64,000 nucleotides of DNA from Chaetoderma sp. LZ-2023a. Taxonomy: Eukaryota > Mollusca > Caudofoveata > Chaetodermatida > Chaetodermatidae. A model generated the notes under the pieces. It saw only the letters and a program-made list of their open reading frames with translations, did no database searches and was not told where the DNA came from. Shown piece after piece: positions 10,601 through 19,627 of this stretch. The translations under genes were made by a program, and so were the position numbers. Within the stretch, counting starts at the first letter, position 1. Every line of letters begins with the position of its first letter. The stretch spans positions 37,867,233 to 37,931,232 of the forward strand of contig CM067373.1 in assembly GCA_034401795.1 (NCBI GenBank), in the 5' to 3' direction.

Positions 10601-11073
10601 TCACGGTCTATAAACGATGGCCAACCTCTCGGCTAAAAGATTTAAATTGTGTTTTTTGTTCAAGACGGGAAACTGTTAATCATTTATTAATCTACTGCCC
10701 TGAAATACAGGCCCTTTGGAATTTTGTAAACGTTTTTCATAGTGTTCTTTCTAATAACATGGTTTTATCACCGGAAATGATCAGATTTAACAATATACCA
10801 CCAAGTAGTAATACATATAATACTGATGTTATACTATACATTATCAATTTGGCAAAACATGTAATCTGGACCACAAGATGCGATGTATTTATGAAACACA
10901 AAACCTTGACTGGGAATGATATGTGTTGTAGCTTTTTAGGTCGTTTAAAATTCAGGATTCTTGTGGACAAATTTAGATTAGAAACAGATATTTTTGAAAA
11001 ATATTGGCTTAATTCGAATATTTTCTGTGAAAAAGATCCATCTGATCAATCCAAAATTATATTTAAGTTCTGA
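7603..11073 (+). CDS. LINE ORF2: AP-like endonuclease plus reverse transcriptase (alpha, copy B)
   Basis: 1,156 residues with no internal stop. The ATG sits in the context AAATGCAG that is shared by all copies. An endonuclease/exonuclease/phosphatase-fold domain spans about 1-235: LGTINCKG start, IQESF, GDFN at 141-144, RLDRVYVS at about 202-209 and SDHSF at 227-231 (all expected catalytic signatures). The RT domain spans about 470-760: LRPISLLNVDYKILSK, LDMEKAFDRVNH, RQGCSLSPLLF, and YADD at 692-695. A C-terminal Cys/His motif is C1016-x2-C1019-x7-H1027-x4-C1032. No RNase H domain is seen. The protein should nick U1 DNA and copy the LINE RNA there; U1 specificity is inferred from where copies sit. 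Confidence 0.92.
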   Translation: MQLIRLGTINCKGLLDPSRARVLRSEICHLKLDMIFIQESFVTCIEERKLVERGLAFAGFWSFGQWHSCGVGILLSPALSASIVSVTRDFQGRYICIDVEISSKSYRLICIYAPNCVSDRSEFFRSIQGLFVTRRIVIMAGDFNCVMNTAIDKIGGNPTAGMIGQKAITDICNSYNLIDAFRSVHPNELSVTWRGTNNISCRLDRVYVSRDLQPFVVQCHTSPCSISDHSFVIADLGDVSCINIGSGLWKFNTSLLNDETFIQEFTDFWDHLEKGAISPEWWELAKEDIKDFIINYSKNKCREKRQLFQELTETYKQLVGAENTQPGNYMEQITALKQRLYDFHADHAQGALIRSKAKILDNNERPSAYFLKREFSNASSRVIRELIDDDDTQITRSFDILKYCSDFYNFLLMDEGYDEKLSADILKDVPKMSDDDAITCEGKVTLEECYFALKRMHNGRSPGSDGLPKEFYFKFWQLIGPVLVKTYNLCYERGELIFSQKLGVITLLHKKGRDPKYVKNLRPISLLNVDYKILSKVLCDRLFCIMPKIIHENQTCSIHGRSILDNLHLLRNIVDYCKQKDLSMGFLCLDMEKAFDRVNHRFLFNTLKSFGFMDDYIKWVKLLYNNIFSTLLVNGHLSDPFNVTRSVRQGCSLSPLLFVIVIEVFAIQIRKSKEVTGFKVPGFPENIKLSMYADDSTCFCSNMRDVDNVLEIAKMYCKASGGKLNISKSSCLTFGKWKTSSDHAFGISWPDGPLKILGVQFGPNISHDDMWSEIYNKFANSLNYRKSRDVSLFGKSIIIKTMACSKLYYTGSAFVLPKHYEKLFNRTMFLYLWNTTRTEFLKRETVCNSIENGGLEVVNIQVKLTSFLLMHIYKLLNGCTAAWTYFAKYWLGFTLRSLRPDFASNLVPHGHILPPFYQKCLIAFKFIQTNYPDHDWFEKLSSKMFYKMIMSKNVGKIDLQTYFPNVNFKISYKNNVNKFLDPCLKTLAYKLTHDIVPAKVTVYKRWPTSRLKDLNCVFCSRRETVNHLLIYCPEIQALWNFVNVFHSVLSNNMVLSPEMIRFNNIPPSSNTYNTDVILYIINLAKHVIWTTRCDVFMKHKTLTGNDMCCSFLGRLKFRILVDKFRLETDIFEKYWLNSNIFCEKDPSDQSKIIFKF

Positions 11074-11219
11074 AGTTGCCATCATGTATAACATCTAATG
11101 CTTGTATTTATTGCTACTGCCTAAGGCTGAAGATTAATTTAAATTTCATTTAATGTAAATATGTTGTATAGGTTTATTATTCTATTTTATTAATCATGTT
11201 CTTCCCCTTGCTTTTACAG

Positions 11220-11287
11220 ATGCGGTGGTGACATCACAACATCGATTACGGTATATAGTTAAAATTATGCATGCTAGGCCACCGCAT
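11220..11287 (+). other. Conserved 3' UTR stem-loop (lineage I, copy B)
   Basis: ATGCGGTGG (11220-11228) pairs with CCACCGCAT (11279-11287). The arrangement is the same as at 2799-2866. Confidence 0.6.
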
Positions 11288-11479
11288 TTGGCAAGGGTAG
11301 TTTATTTCTTTAAAAAAAAACCAAAAAACATATATTGCCCCAAATTGGAACCCGGGATGATACACGGCGCAAAATCGTGTGAAAAAACAAATATACACAC
11401 GGAAAAGAAAAAAAAAAAATTATTTCAGCTCATTATTAAAAGAGGGCAGCGCCCCTGTTAACCGGGAAAAAAAAAAAAA

Positions 11480-11610
11480 CTTAAGGGAGTGGGCCCGGGT
11501 CGAGGCCTTACCATTGCACTCCGGTTTGGCTGACACCCGCGATCACCCCAAATGTGGGTGACTCGAGTGCGTAATTTTTTCGTGTGGGGGCTGCGTTCGC
11601 GCTACCCCTG
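11480..11610 (+). pseudogene. U1 snRNA 3' fragment (gene split by LINE B)
   Basis: It runs from CTTAAGGG to CTACCCCTG, continuing the gene begun at 4799. It follows directly on a run of A. Confidence 0.92.
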
Positions 11611-13132
11611 TAATAATGAAATCTGAAGAATTATGCCTGCCTTCATTCGCCTAAAAATGGCCAACGCGAATCCCAGATGATTCCGGTCAACCTTTGTTGT
11701 CGAAGAATTCCGTACCTTAATTGGCACCCAAACACGGCAGATACGCGTGGGTATGTGTTTTCATCCTGTCTGCTTGCAGCGTAAAATTCTGTCTTGCCGT
11801 ACATGCAAAGATTACCGAGAGGCCAACCGTCCTGTCAGCAAACCGGAGACTATAGGTGATGTAGAGAAAATTTTCGTAAAATCCGCCTGGAGTCTTAAAT
11901 GTGATTTACAAATTGCCAAGTCAGATTTGTGCGTGCGAGTTGAGAAGCCTGCCGTCGTCGGGTCCTTCCGAACAATTAAGTTTGAATAAAATTAGCCGAG
12001 CAGTTCTAAATGAGGGATGAGTACGTGTATATGGTCTTTTAAATGGTTTCCTGGAATTCTTTTTGGAGTGATTATTGTCCCCACGCGGCGGCGATTGGCG
12101 TAGTCTTATTCCCCGTATCATCAGCTCTATATATCGGTACAAAAATCGCCCCGATCCGCCTAGTGGTGCCCGAGATACCTTGTCATTTACTACACGGCGT
12201 CTCGTCTGCAAATCCGAACAAGGCAGCCAGCCAGCCATTCCAGGGGTAGTTTTCCAAAAATACTCTAGCTGTTGCTGCTGGACATTTCCTGAATAGAGAT
12301 TTCCAGTTTCCCGACCAGTAAATAAAGTATGAAAGCGTGGCCATATCTCGGAGATGGGATTCATGCACATGGTTTTCGTGTGTAAGAATAATAATTGCAA
12401 GGGAGATAATCCCTCTCACACTATGCTACTAGTACGCTATCTAGGCAGACACGTGTATCTCCCTTGGACCATGCATCTTATAGACGACGTTATCTCATTT
12501 CGAATTAGTGTATATATTATCAGAAATACGCTAAGTCAGTAACCTTTCACCGGTGCACGTGCGACATTTAATCATGTGACTTCCGGCAGGCAGGCAGGCT
12601 GCTTATAAAACGGGGACCATTTTTCCTAAAAAGACAGTCCACGATCTCTTGGACCATATGCTCGCTCGTCGTCCTACCTCCTCCCCACCCCCCGAGCCGA
12701 TTCTAATAATTCTGCTACCTCTGTTGGTCGTGGGGGAATTAATTAATTACTTAATTTATTACTTAATTGATTGATTAATTAATTAATTAATTATTCAATT
12801 AATTAATAATTAAAATTAATGAATTAATTAATTAAATTTAAAGGTTTTAATTAGTAGGTCAAGCTTCGGCAAGGGAGGTAATCTCGTATGCAGAGATTTG
12901 GCTCTCTGACCCTCCAGATACTCTGCTGCAGCCCGTTGTCATGCTATTGATTGTCGGAATGGACGAACTCGAGCGTGCGACGTACATGTCGATTTCCTCC
13001 GCCTGTCCGGAAAGCAAGGCTGAAATAAATCTGTCATCGACAAGGCCGTGCAGAGTGCTTGATCGCTTGATAAACCTTTGTATAACTACACCTCTGAATA
13101 GCGATGCCAATGTCTGATTGCCCAGTAAACTC
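11611..13132 (+). repeat. U1 array spacer S1
   Basis: It is almost identical to S0 but with a shorter AGCC tract (about 12222-12237), which accounts for most of its smaller length (1,522 bp). I see no gene. Confidence 0.85.
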
Positions 13133-13158
13133 ATACTTACCTGGCACAGGTCTTCACT
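13133..13158 (+). pseudogene. U1 snRNA 5' fragment (gene split by LINE C)
   Basis: It begins ATACTTACCTGGCACAGG and ends at TCTTCACT, about 4 nt short of the position reached in the alpha-split copies. Confidence 0.9.
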
Positions 13159-13297
13159 TGGATTCTCTGCCTCGTAAATTTGTTATACTTTTTCTATCTC
13201 GCGCGCGAAAGTGGTTAATTGTGGTGTTTTTTTATTTTTTATTTGCAAATAATTGTGAACTGGTTAGCGTTTAATTTTAATTTGTAAATTCTACCCG

Positions 13298-13326
13298 GGG
13301 GTGTTTGGCTTTCTTTGCCTGACCCC
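13298..13326 (+). other. 5' leader stem-loop before ORF1 (lineage II)
   Basis: GGGGT...GGC pairs with GCC...ACCCC, ending 15 nt before the ORF1 ATG. Delta copy F has GGGG...GGC/GCC...CCCC at 32650-32676. It sits where lineage I has a different stem-loop. Confidence 0.45.
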
Positions 13327-13341
13327 TGGGGCTTTTCAAAC

Positions 13342-14522
13342 ATGACGGCAGTGGCCAAGAGTAAGTTGAGGCCGAGTGAATTTGTGAACAAGGAGTCATA
13401 TGATAGAACCATTAGGATAACCATTGAAGGAAAGGAGCCATCTTTAGTGTGTAGAACTGATCTTCGTTGTGCTTTGGAAGGATTTGTGGATGATAATGAA
13501 GTTTTAAGTGTATATAAACAGGATAAGGTCGAAGAATGGTACATAATATTAACTAATGATCGGGTGTACAACCATTTGATTAATATTGAGTCTGTGGCTA
13601 TGGGTGATCGTGTGTTGTGGTTCTCGTCAGCGGATAAGAGGAGGATTTCCATTAGGATAAATTGGCTGCCTCCGTTTATTCCGAACGATTTCGTGCATAG
13701 AGTGTTAAGTGACTACGGAAAGGTTGTGGTGGTTCGTGATGAAAAGATGACAGATGTACGTGGATGGGAGTCTGGTTCTTGCGGTTTGCGGGCTGCGGTT
13801 ATGGACGTGACGAGGGAGGAGTTGCGTGATCTTCCGTATATTGTCTCATTTGAAGATGGTTACGAGATGATGATCATGTACAATGGTAGAGCGCCACAAT
13901 GTTTAAAGTGTAGGACCATCGGTCATATGAGGTTTGAGTGTGGAGGAAGACGGCCATGGAAACCTTCGCCAAATGGGATATGGGCGGATCGTTTGCGGCA
14001 GCGGAGGATTGATGATGGGCTTACTCCGAACGAGGCTGCGGCCGAGCAGCAGCATGAATGGCGGTTACGGGAGAGTGGTGGTGAGAAGCAACAGCAGCGT
14101 CAACAACAGCATCAGAATCAGGTAGATCGGGAAGTGGAGGTGGTTGTGGATGATACAAAGGACAGTGATAGAAGTATGGACATGGATGATTTTCCTGCTT
14201 CTGGTAGTGTGGATTATTCACAGCTTGCTGTGGAAGCAACACGCCTGAAGCAGACTGACCCAGTGCCTGGCCTCTCGACCTCTCTAGGCCATGTTCTGCC
14301 CAACGCTGTGGTTACACAGGGAGGTGCAGCATGTGACCTAGGTAGGGGAGGGGGCCAGAGTGGGACAGCAATGATAGTGAGTATGTTGGACTTGATAAAA
14401 AATAAAGAAAACAGTGGGAAAAGAGGGGCAGAAGACCCTATTATCTTATCACCAAAACAAAGAAGATCGAGAAGTAGGCAGAACAGTGTGAATAAGGGTG
14501 GGGAAGGAATAGGTAAAAAGTG

Positions 14523-14523
<1 letters not shown>
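13342..14523 (+). CDS. LINE ORF1 protein, CCHC zinc knuckle (gamma, copy C)
   Basis: 393 residues from the first in-frame ATG at 13342 (MTAVAKSKLRPSEF). The frame is open upstream without ATG. It shares its layout with alpha ORF1: conserved N-terminal domain with INWLPPFIPNDFVHR, knuckle C187-x2-C190-x4-H195-x4-C200 (CLKCRTIGHMRFEC), KPSPNGIWADRLRQRR, a Gln-rich stretch, an acidic segment and a basic SPKQRRSRSRQ tail. The stop TGA is the first unit of the following TGA/ATG-type repeat. It is likely the RNA-binding partner of ORF2. It is nearly identical to copy E. Confidence 0.88.
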
Positions 14524-14554
<31 letters not shown>

Positions 14555-14733
14555 GATGAGGATGATGATGATGATGGTGATGATGATGATGGTGGTGATG
14601 ATGACGGTGGTGGTGGTGATGATGATGATGTTGATGATGATGGTGATGATGACGGTGGTGGTGGTGGTGGTGGAACTGGTGATGATGATGTTGATGATGA
14701 TGATGATGATGATGCTGGTAATGATGATGATGA
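14521..14733 (+). repeat. GAT/ATG trinucleotide microsatellite between ORF1 and ORF2 (gamma)
   Basis: Imperfect GAT/GGT repeats begin in the ORF1 stop codon. One frame reads as a poly-Met artefact. From 14734 to 14906 the DNA is AT-rich leader before ORF2, including a TTGTTGCAG segment. No gene is seen. Confidence 0.9.
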
Positions 14734-14906
14734 TTTGGATATTATTATTTCAATTAATTCTATTGGTTTTCCTTACATTTATGCATATGATCATTGTTGC
14801 AGCGTTGGTCTGAGGGAGCATTGCTGGTGGTGAGTTTGGTAATTTCATGTTATTTGTAATCATGTCTCATTTAGTGTTGTGATTGTCTTGTCCTGATCTA
14901 ATCATA

Positions 14907-17900
14907 ATGCAGCATCTTAAAATTGGCACTCTCAATTGCAATGGCCTTTTGAGTAGAAATAGATCTTTGGTTTGCCGATCAGAAATTAGACATCATAAAT
15001 TTGATATTCTTTTTCTTCAGGAAACCTTTATTACGAACAAGGTAGAACAATTTTGTGTTGAACGTGGTCTTGGTAACACTGGGGTATGGTCATATGGTCA
15101 AACTCAAAGTTGCGGTGTTGGAATCATTATTTCTCCTAACCTTGGTGCTAAAATTACAGATGTAAAACGTGATTTTGAGGGTCGTTGTTTGATAGTGGAC
15201 ATTGATTTATCTGGTAAGTCTTATAGACTTGTTTCAATTTATGCCCCTAATAGAATGTCTGACAGATCTGCATTCTTTAGGTCATTGATGCCACTTTTTG
15301 TTACTCAACGTACCGTTATTTTGGCTGGTGATTTTAATTGTATTATGAATTCGGCAATTGACAAAATTGGTGGAATTCCTACCAAGGGTGCTCATGGAAG
15401 CAAAATAATTAAGGAAATTTGTCAGGATTATAAATTAACTGATACTTACCGTTTGGTTCATCCTGATGATCTTTCAGTTACTTGGAGTAACAATGGTGTA
15501 AGCTGCAGATTAGATCGTGTCTATGTCTCGTGTGATATCCAATCCTCTGTTATTAAATGTGATGTTTTTCCCTGCTCCATTAGTGATCATAATTATGTGG
15601 TCACTGAATTGGAGGATCTGTCATCTGCGTCGGGTGGATCGTTTCTTTGGAAGTTTAATGCCTCGCTTTTACAAGACAAACTTTTTATTGATGAATTTAC
15701 TGTCTTTTGGACTTGCCTGCCAAAGGGAAATATCGGCCCAGAATGGTGGGAGTTAGCAAAAGAAGACATTAGGGACTTTATAATTTTATATGCTAAACGA
15801 AAAGCAAAAGAAAAACGCAGCATATTCAACAGCTTATCTAAGCAATACAAAGCTTTGGTTAAGGCTGAAGCTGCACAACCTGGATGCTTTATTGCACAGA
15901 TCAAATCAATCAAGAGTCAATTATATGAGTTTCATTTTGGTTGTACGCAAGGGTCAATTGTACGATCAAGGGCCAAAGTGCTAGAAAATAACGAAAGGCC
16001 TACGGCCTACTTTTTCAAACGTGAATTTCAAAATGCCTCTAGCAAGAGAATAAATGAATTAATCGATGAAACTGATCAAAGCATCACAGGCGGAAAGGAT
16101 ATTTTAAATTATTGTAAAGACTTTTATGAAGATCTTTTGTGTGATGAAGGGTACGAGGATTCCTTGGCTACACTTCTATTGCACGATGTTCCTCAATTAC
16201 CTGAGGAATATGCGGATTCATGTGAAGGCAATGTAACCTTAGAGGAATGTTTCTTTGCATTAAAGCGCATGAAAAATAATAAATCCCCAGGTTCTGATGG
16301 TCTAACTAGAGAATTTTATTTTACCTTTTGGCATCTTTTAGGCCCTGTTTTGGTTAGGATTTATAATGCATGTTTTGAACGTGGGGAATTAGTATTTTCG
16401 CAAAGAATAGGCATCATTACTCTTCTACATAAGGAAGGCAAAGATCCAAAATATGTTAAAAATTTGCGTCCTGTCTCGTTATTGAATGTTGACTATAAAA
16501 TTCTGTCAAAAGTCTTGTGCGATCGTCTTTTCAGTATCATGCCATTAATCATTCATGAAGACCAGACGTGCTCTGTCAAGGGTAGATCAATTTTGGACAA
16601 TGTTCATCTTCTCCGGAATATTGTCGATTATTGCAAACAGAAGGACCTCACTTTAGGGTTCTTGTGTTTAGACCAGGAGAAGGCCTTTGATCGAGTTAAC
16701 CACAATTTCCTATTCAGTACATTAAAAGCATATGGGTTTAAGGAAAATTTTATAAAGTGGGTTAAACTACTTTATACTGATATCTATAGTGTATTAAGAG
16801 TAAATGGGAATTTATCTGATTTGTTTTCGGTGACACGTTCTGTTAGACAGGGGTGCAGCCTATCACCATTATTGTTTGTCATGGTTATTGAAGTGTTTGC
16901 CATACAGGTAAGGAAATCAAAAAGTATCTCTGGTTTCTCTCTTCCTGGATCAAAAGACAAAGTTAAAATTTCAATGTACGCAGATGATGCGACTTGTTTC
17001 TGTTCAAACATGCACGAAATTGGAGAGGTTTTAAAATTAACAGAGATTTATGCAAAAGCCAGCGGAGCGAAACTAAATTACTCAAAAACTGCATGTATAA
17101 CCTTTGGCAAATGGAACTCGTCTTCAGACCATGCTTTCGGCATCTCTTGGCCAGATACTTTTGTAAAAATCCTCGGGGTTCCATTTGGTCCTAATGTTAC
17201 ACACGATGAGGTGTGGTCGAAAATTTATACTAGGTTTGTTTCGGCTTTAAATTATAAAAAAACGTGCAATATTTCATTGTATGGCAAAAGTTTGATCATT
17301 AAAACCTTGGCTTGCTCCAAACTTTATTATACAGGCTTCACTACTGTATTGCCGAAGCATTATTTAAATCTTTTCAATAGATCGATGTTCCTGTACTTAT
17401 GGAATACTAAACGTACAGAGCATTTAAAACGGGAAATTGTATGTGCTCCTATTATAGAAGGTGGTTTAGAACTAACAAATATTCAGGTAAAGTTGTCCTC
17501 ATTTATTTTGATGCATATTTACAAACTTGTGAATAATTCTACTGCAAGGTGGACACACTTAGCAAAATATTGGCTGGGTTATAGTTTAAGGTATTTGAAA
17601 CCAGATTTTGCTTCCTTGTTGGTCCCACATGGCCAGAATATACCACCTTTTTATCAAAATTGCTTAAATATTTTTCTTCAATTTCAGAAAGACTTTCCTG
17701 AATATGATTGGTTTCAAAGTACTTCATCGAAAGAGTTTTACAAATTATTAATGTCTAATCTTGTTTGTAAGGTCAAAATACAATCATTTTTCCCGAATAT
17801 AGATTTTAAATTATCTTATAAAAATTGTAAAAATAAATTTTTGGATCCTGAATTGAAAACATTGGCATACAAAATGTGTCATAATATACTTTTCACTAAA

Positions 17901-18383
17901 CATGTTCTTTTTTATCGTTATCATTATTATAGTTTAGAGACTCTGCAATGCGTCCTCTGCACAGACAGAAGAAATGAAACAGTAAATCATCTTTTTTATT
18001 ACTGCTCTGAAGTACAGGCTCTCTGGAATATCGTTGAAAGGTTTTATGGTGTTTTGTCAAATGGAAATGGTTTGATGCCGGAAATGGTTAGATTCAACAA
18101 TGTTCCCTCGTGTGGTGACAAATATAATACTGATGTTGTATTGTATTTAATTAATTTGGCAAAATATACTATTTGGTCCCTTCGATGTGAGGTGATTTAT
18201 GATAATAAAGTTGTTAAAAGTGACAACATTGTCTGTACCTTTTTAAATAAGTTAAAATTTAGAATAATTATTGACAAGTCTCGGCTCTCTGCGGAAGAAT
18301 TTGAAAAATATTGGCTGATTTCTAAATTATTTTGCGAAATTGATCCAAATAGCGATACAAAATTACTATTCAAGATAATTTGA
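14907..18383 (+). CDS. LINE ORF2: AP-like endonuclease plus reverse transcriptase (gamma, copy C)
   Basis: 1,158 residues. The start is the ATG of ATAATGCAG at 14907, matched in copies E and I. The endonuclease domain has IGTLNCNG, LQETF, GDFN at 141-144, RLDRVYVS and SDHNY at 226-230. The RT has LRPVSLLNVDYKILSK, LDQEKAFDRVNH, RQGCSLSPLLF and YADD at 691-694. The C-terminal motif is C1015-x2-C-x9-H-x4-C. It is clearly homologous to alpha ORF2 but strongly diverged. No inactivating change is seen. Confidence 0.92.
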   Translation: MQHLKIGTLNCNGLLSRNRSLVCRSEIRHHKFDILFLQETFITNKVEQFCVERGLGNTGVWSYGQTQSCGVGIIISPNLGAKITDVKRDFEGRCLIVDIDLSGKSYRLVSIYAPNRMSDRSAFFRSLMPLFVTQRTVILAGDFNCIMNSAIDKIGGIPTKGAHGSKIIKEICQDYKLTDTYRLVHPDDLSVTWSNNGVSCRLDRVYVSCDIQSSVIKCDVFPCSISDHNYVVTELEDLSSASGGSFLWKFNASLLQDKLFIDEFTVFWTCLPKGNIGPEWWELAKEDIRDFIILYAKRKAKEKRSIFNSLSKQYKALVKAEAAQPGCFIAQIKSIKSQLYEFHFGCTQGSIVRSRAKVLENNERPTAYFFKREFQNASSKRINELIDETDQSITGGKDILNYCKDFYEDLLCDEGYEDSLATLLLHDVPQLPEEYADSCEGNVTLEECFFALKRMKNNKSPGSDGLTREFYFTFWHLLGPVLVRIYNACFERGELVFSQRIGIITLLHKEGKDPKYVKNLRPVSLLNVDYKILSKVLCDRLFSIMPLIIHEDQTCSVKGRSILDNVHLLRNIVDYCKQKDLTLGFLCLDQEKAFDRVNHNFLFSTLKAYGFKENFIKWVKLLYTDIYSVLRVNGNLSDLFSVTRSVRQGCSLSPLLFVMVIEVFAIQVRKSKSISGFSLPGSKDKVKISMYADDATCFCSNMHEIGEVLKLTEIYAKASGAKLNYSKTACITFGKWNSSSDHAFGISWPDTFVKILGVPFGPNVTHDEVWSKIYTRFVSALNYKKTCNISLYGKSLIIKTLACSKLYYTGFTTVLPKHYLNLFNRSMFLYLWNTKRTEHLKREIVCAPIIEGGLELTNIQVKLSSFILMHIYKLVNNSTARWTHLAKYWLGYSLRYLKPDFASLLVPHGQNIPPFYQNCLNIFLQFQKDFPEYDWFQSTSSKEFYKLLMSNLVCKVKIQSFFPNIDFKLSYKNCKNKFLDPELKTLAYKMCHNILFTKHVLFYRYHYYSLETLQCVLCTDRRNETVNHLFYYCSEVQALWNIVERFYGVLSNGNGLMPEMVRFNNVPSCGDKYNTDVVLYLINLAKYTIWSLRCEVIYDNKVVKSDNIVCTFLNKLKFRIIIDKSRLSAEEFEKYWLISKLFCEIDPNSDTKLLFKII

Positions 18384-18602
18384 TACATTTATCTGTGTTG
18401 ATATTTGATACCACATTCCAGCGTTGCAAATATACTCTGACATGTTAGTAGTTACCATCATCAACATCTATAATTAACTGTATATATTGCATAATTTATG
18501 TATATATGTTGAAGCATATCAAAATAAGTAAAAAAATTAAAAAATTGCCCCACATTTAACCCGGGATGATGCACGACACATAAATATGCAAAAAAATAAA
18601 TC

Positions 18603-18779
18603 GGCCATGAAAAAAACAAAGCATGGCGGGAAGAAAAAGAATTTAAATAAAAGGCCATGAAAAAAATATCAAAACATGGCGAGAAGAAAATATGTAAATA
18701 AATAAATAAAAAAGCCATGAAAAAACAATGTACATGGCGTGAAGAAGATATAGGCCATGATAACTTAAATGACATGGCG
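18603..18779 (+). other. Array of four GCCATG...CATGGC hairpins in the 3' UTR (lineage II)
   Basis: Four units each have GCCATG, an A-rich loop of about 10-20 nt, CATGGC and then a GnGAAG end. The same array recurs in copies I (about 59180-59360) and H (51109-51284). Confidence 0.6.
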
Positions 18780-18850
18780 AGAAGAAAAAAATGCATACAA
18801 AAAGAGGGCAGTGTCCTGTTAACTGGGAAAAAAAAAAAAAAAAAAAAAAA

Positions 18851-18976
18851 GGGAGTGGGCCCGGGTCGAGGCCTTACCATTGCACTCCGGTTTGGCTGAC
18901 ACCCGCGATCACCCCAAATGTGGGTGACTCGAGTGCGTAATTTTTTCGTGTGGGGGCTGCGTTCGCGCTACCCCTG
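18851..18976 (+). pseudogene. U1 snRNA 3' fragment (gene split by LINE C)
   Basis: It runs from GGGAGTGGGCC to CCCCTG. The preceding CTTAA of U1 is absent or merged into the A tail. Confidence 0.9.
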
Positions 18977-19589
18977 TAATAATGAAATCTGAAGAATTAT
19001 GCCTGCCTTCATTCGCCTAAAAATGGCCAACGCGAATCCCAGATGATTCCGGTCAACCTTTGTTGTCGAAGAATTCCGTACCTTAATTGGCACCCAAACA
19101 CGGCAGATACGCGTGGGTATGTGTTTTCATCCTGTCTGCTTGCAGCGTAAAATTCTGTCTTGCCGTACATGCAAAGATTACCGAGAGGCCAACCGTCCTG
19201 TCAGCAAACCGGAGACTATAGGTGATGTAGAGAAAATTTTCGTAAAATCCGCCTGGAGTCTTAAATGTGATTTACAAATTGCCAAGTCAGATTTGTGCGT
19301 GCGAGTTGAGAAGCCTGCCGTCGTCGGGTCCTTCCGAACAATTAAGTTTGAATAAAATTAGCCGAGCAGTTCTAAATGAGGGATGAGTACGTGTATATGG
19401 TCTTTTAAATGGTTTCCTGGAATTCTTTTTGGAGTGATTATTGTCCCCACGCGGCGGCGATTGGCGTAGTCTTATTCCCCGTATCATCAGCTCTATATAT
19501 CGGTACAAAAATCGCCCCGATCCGCCTAGTGGTGCCCGAGATACCTTGTCATTTACTACACGGCGTCTCGTCTGCAAATCCGAACAAGG

Positions 19590-19627
<38 letters not shown>

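Larger units (their letters stand above)
4829..11479 (+). mobile_element. LINE copy B (alpha family), full length, both ORFs intact
   Basis: The copy is 6,651 bp, flanked by the two halves of a U1 gene. It has a 106-nt leader with a stem-loop, ORF1, a long ACT-type microsatellite region, ORF2, a 3' UTR and an A tail (about 13 nt). There is no target duplication. Compared with the intact U1, about 2 nt (TC at 20553-20554) are missing at the junction. This is the best candidate for an active member of lineage I. Confidence 0.92.
13159..18850 (+). mobile_element. LINE copy C (gamma family), full length, both ORFs intact
   Basis: The copy is 5,692 bp between U1 halves. It has a leader of about 180 nt with a stem-loop, ORF1, a GAT-type microsatellite, ORF2, a 3' UTR with four GCCATG/CATGGC hairpins, a terminal GAGGGCAGTG...CTGTTAACTGGG motif, and a pure A tail merging with AAGGGAGTGG of U1. 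Relative to the intact U1, about 9 nt (20549-20557) are missing. It is the best candidate for an active lineage II element. Confidence 0.92.
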
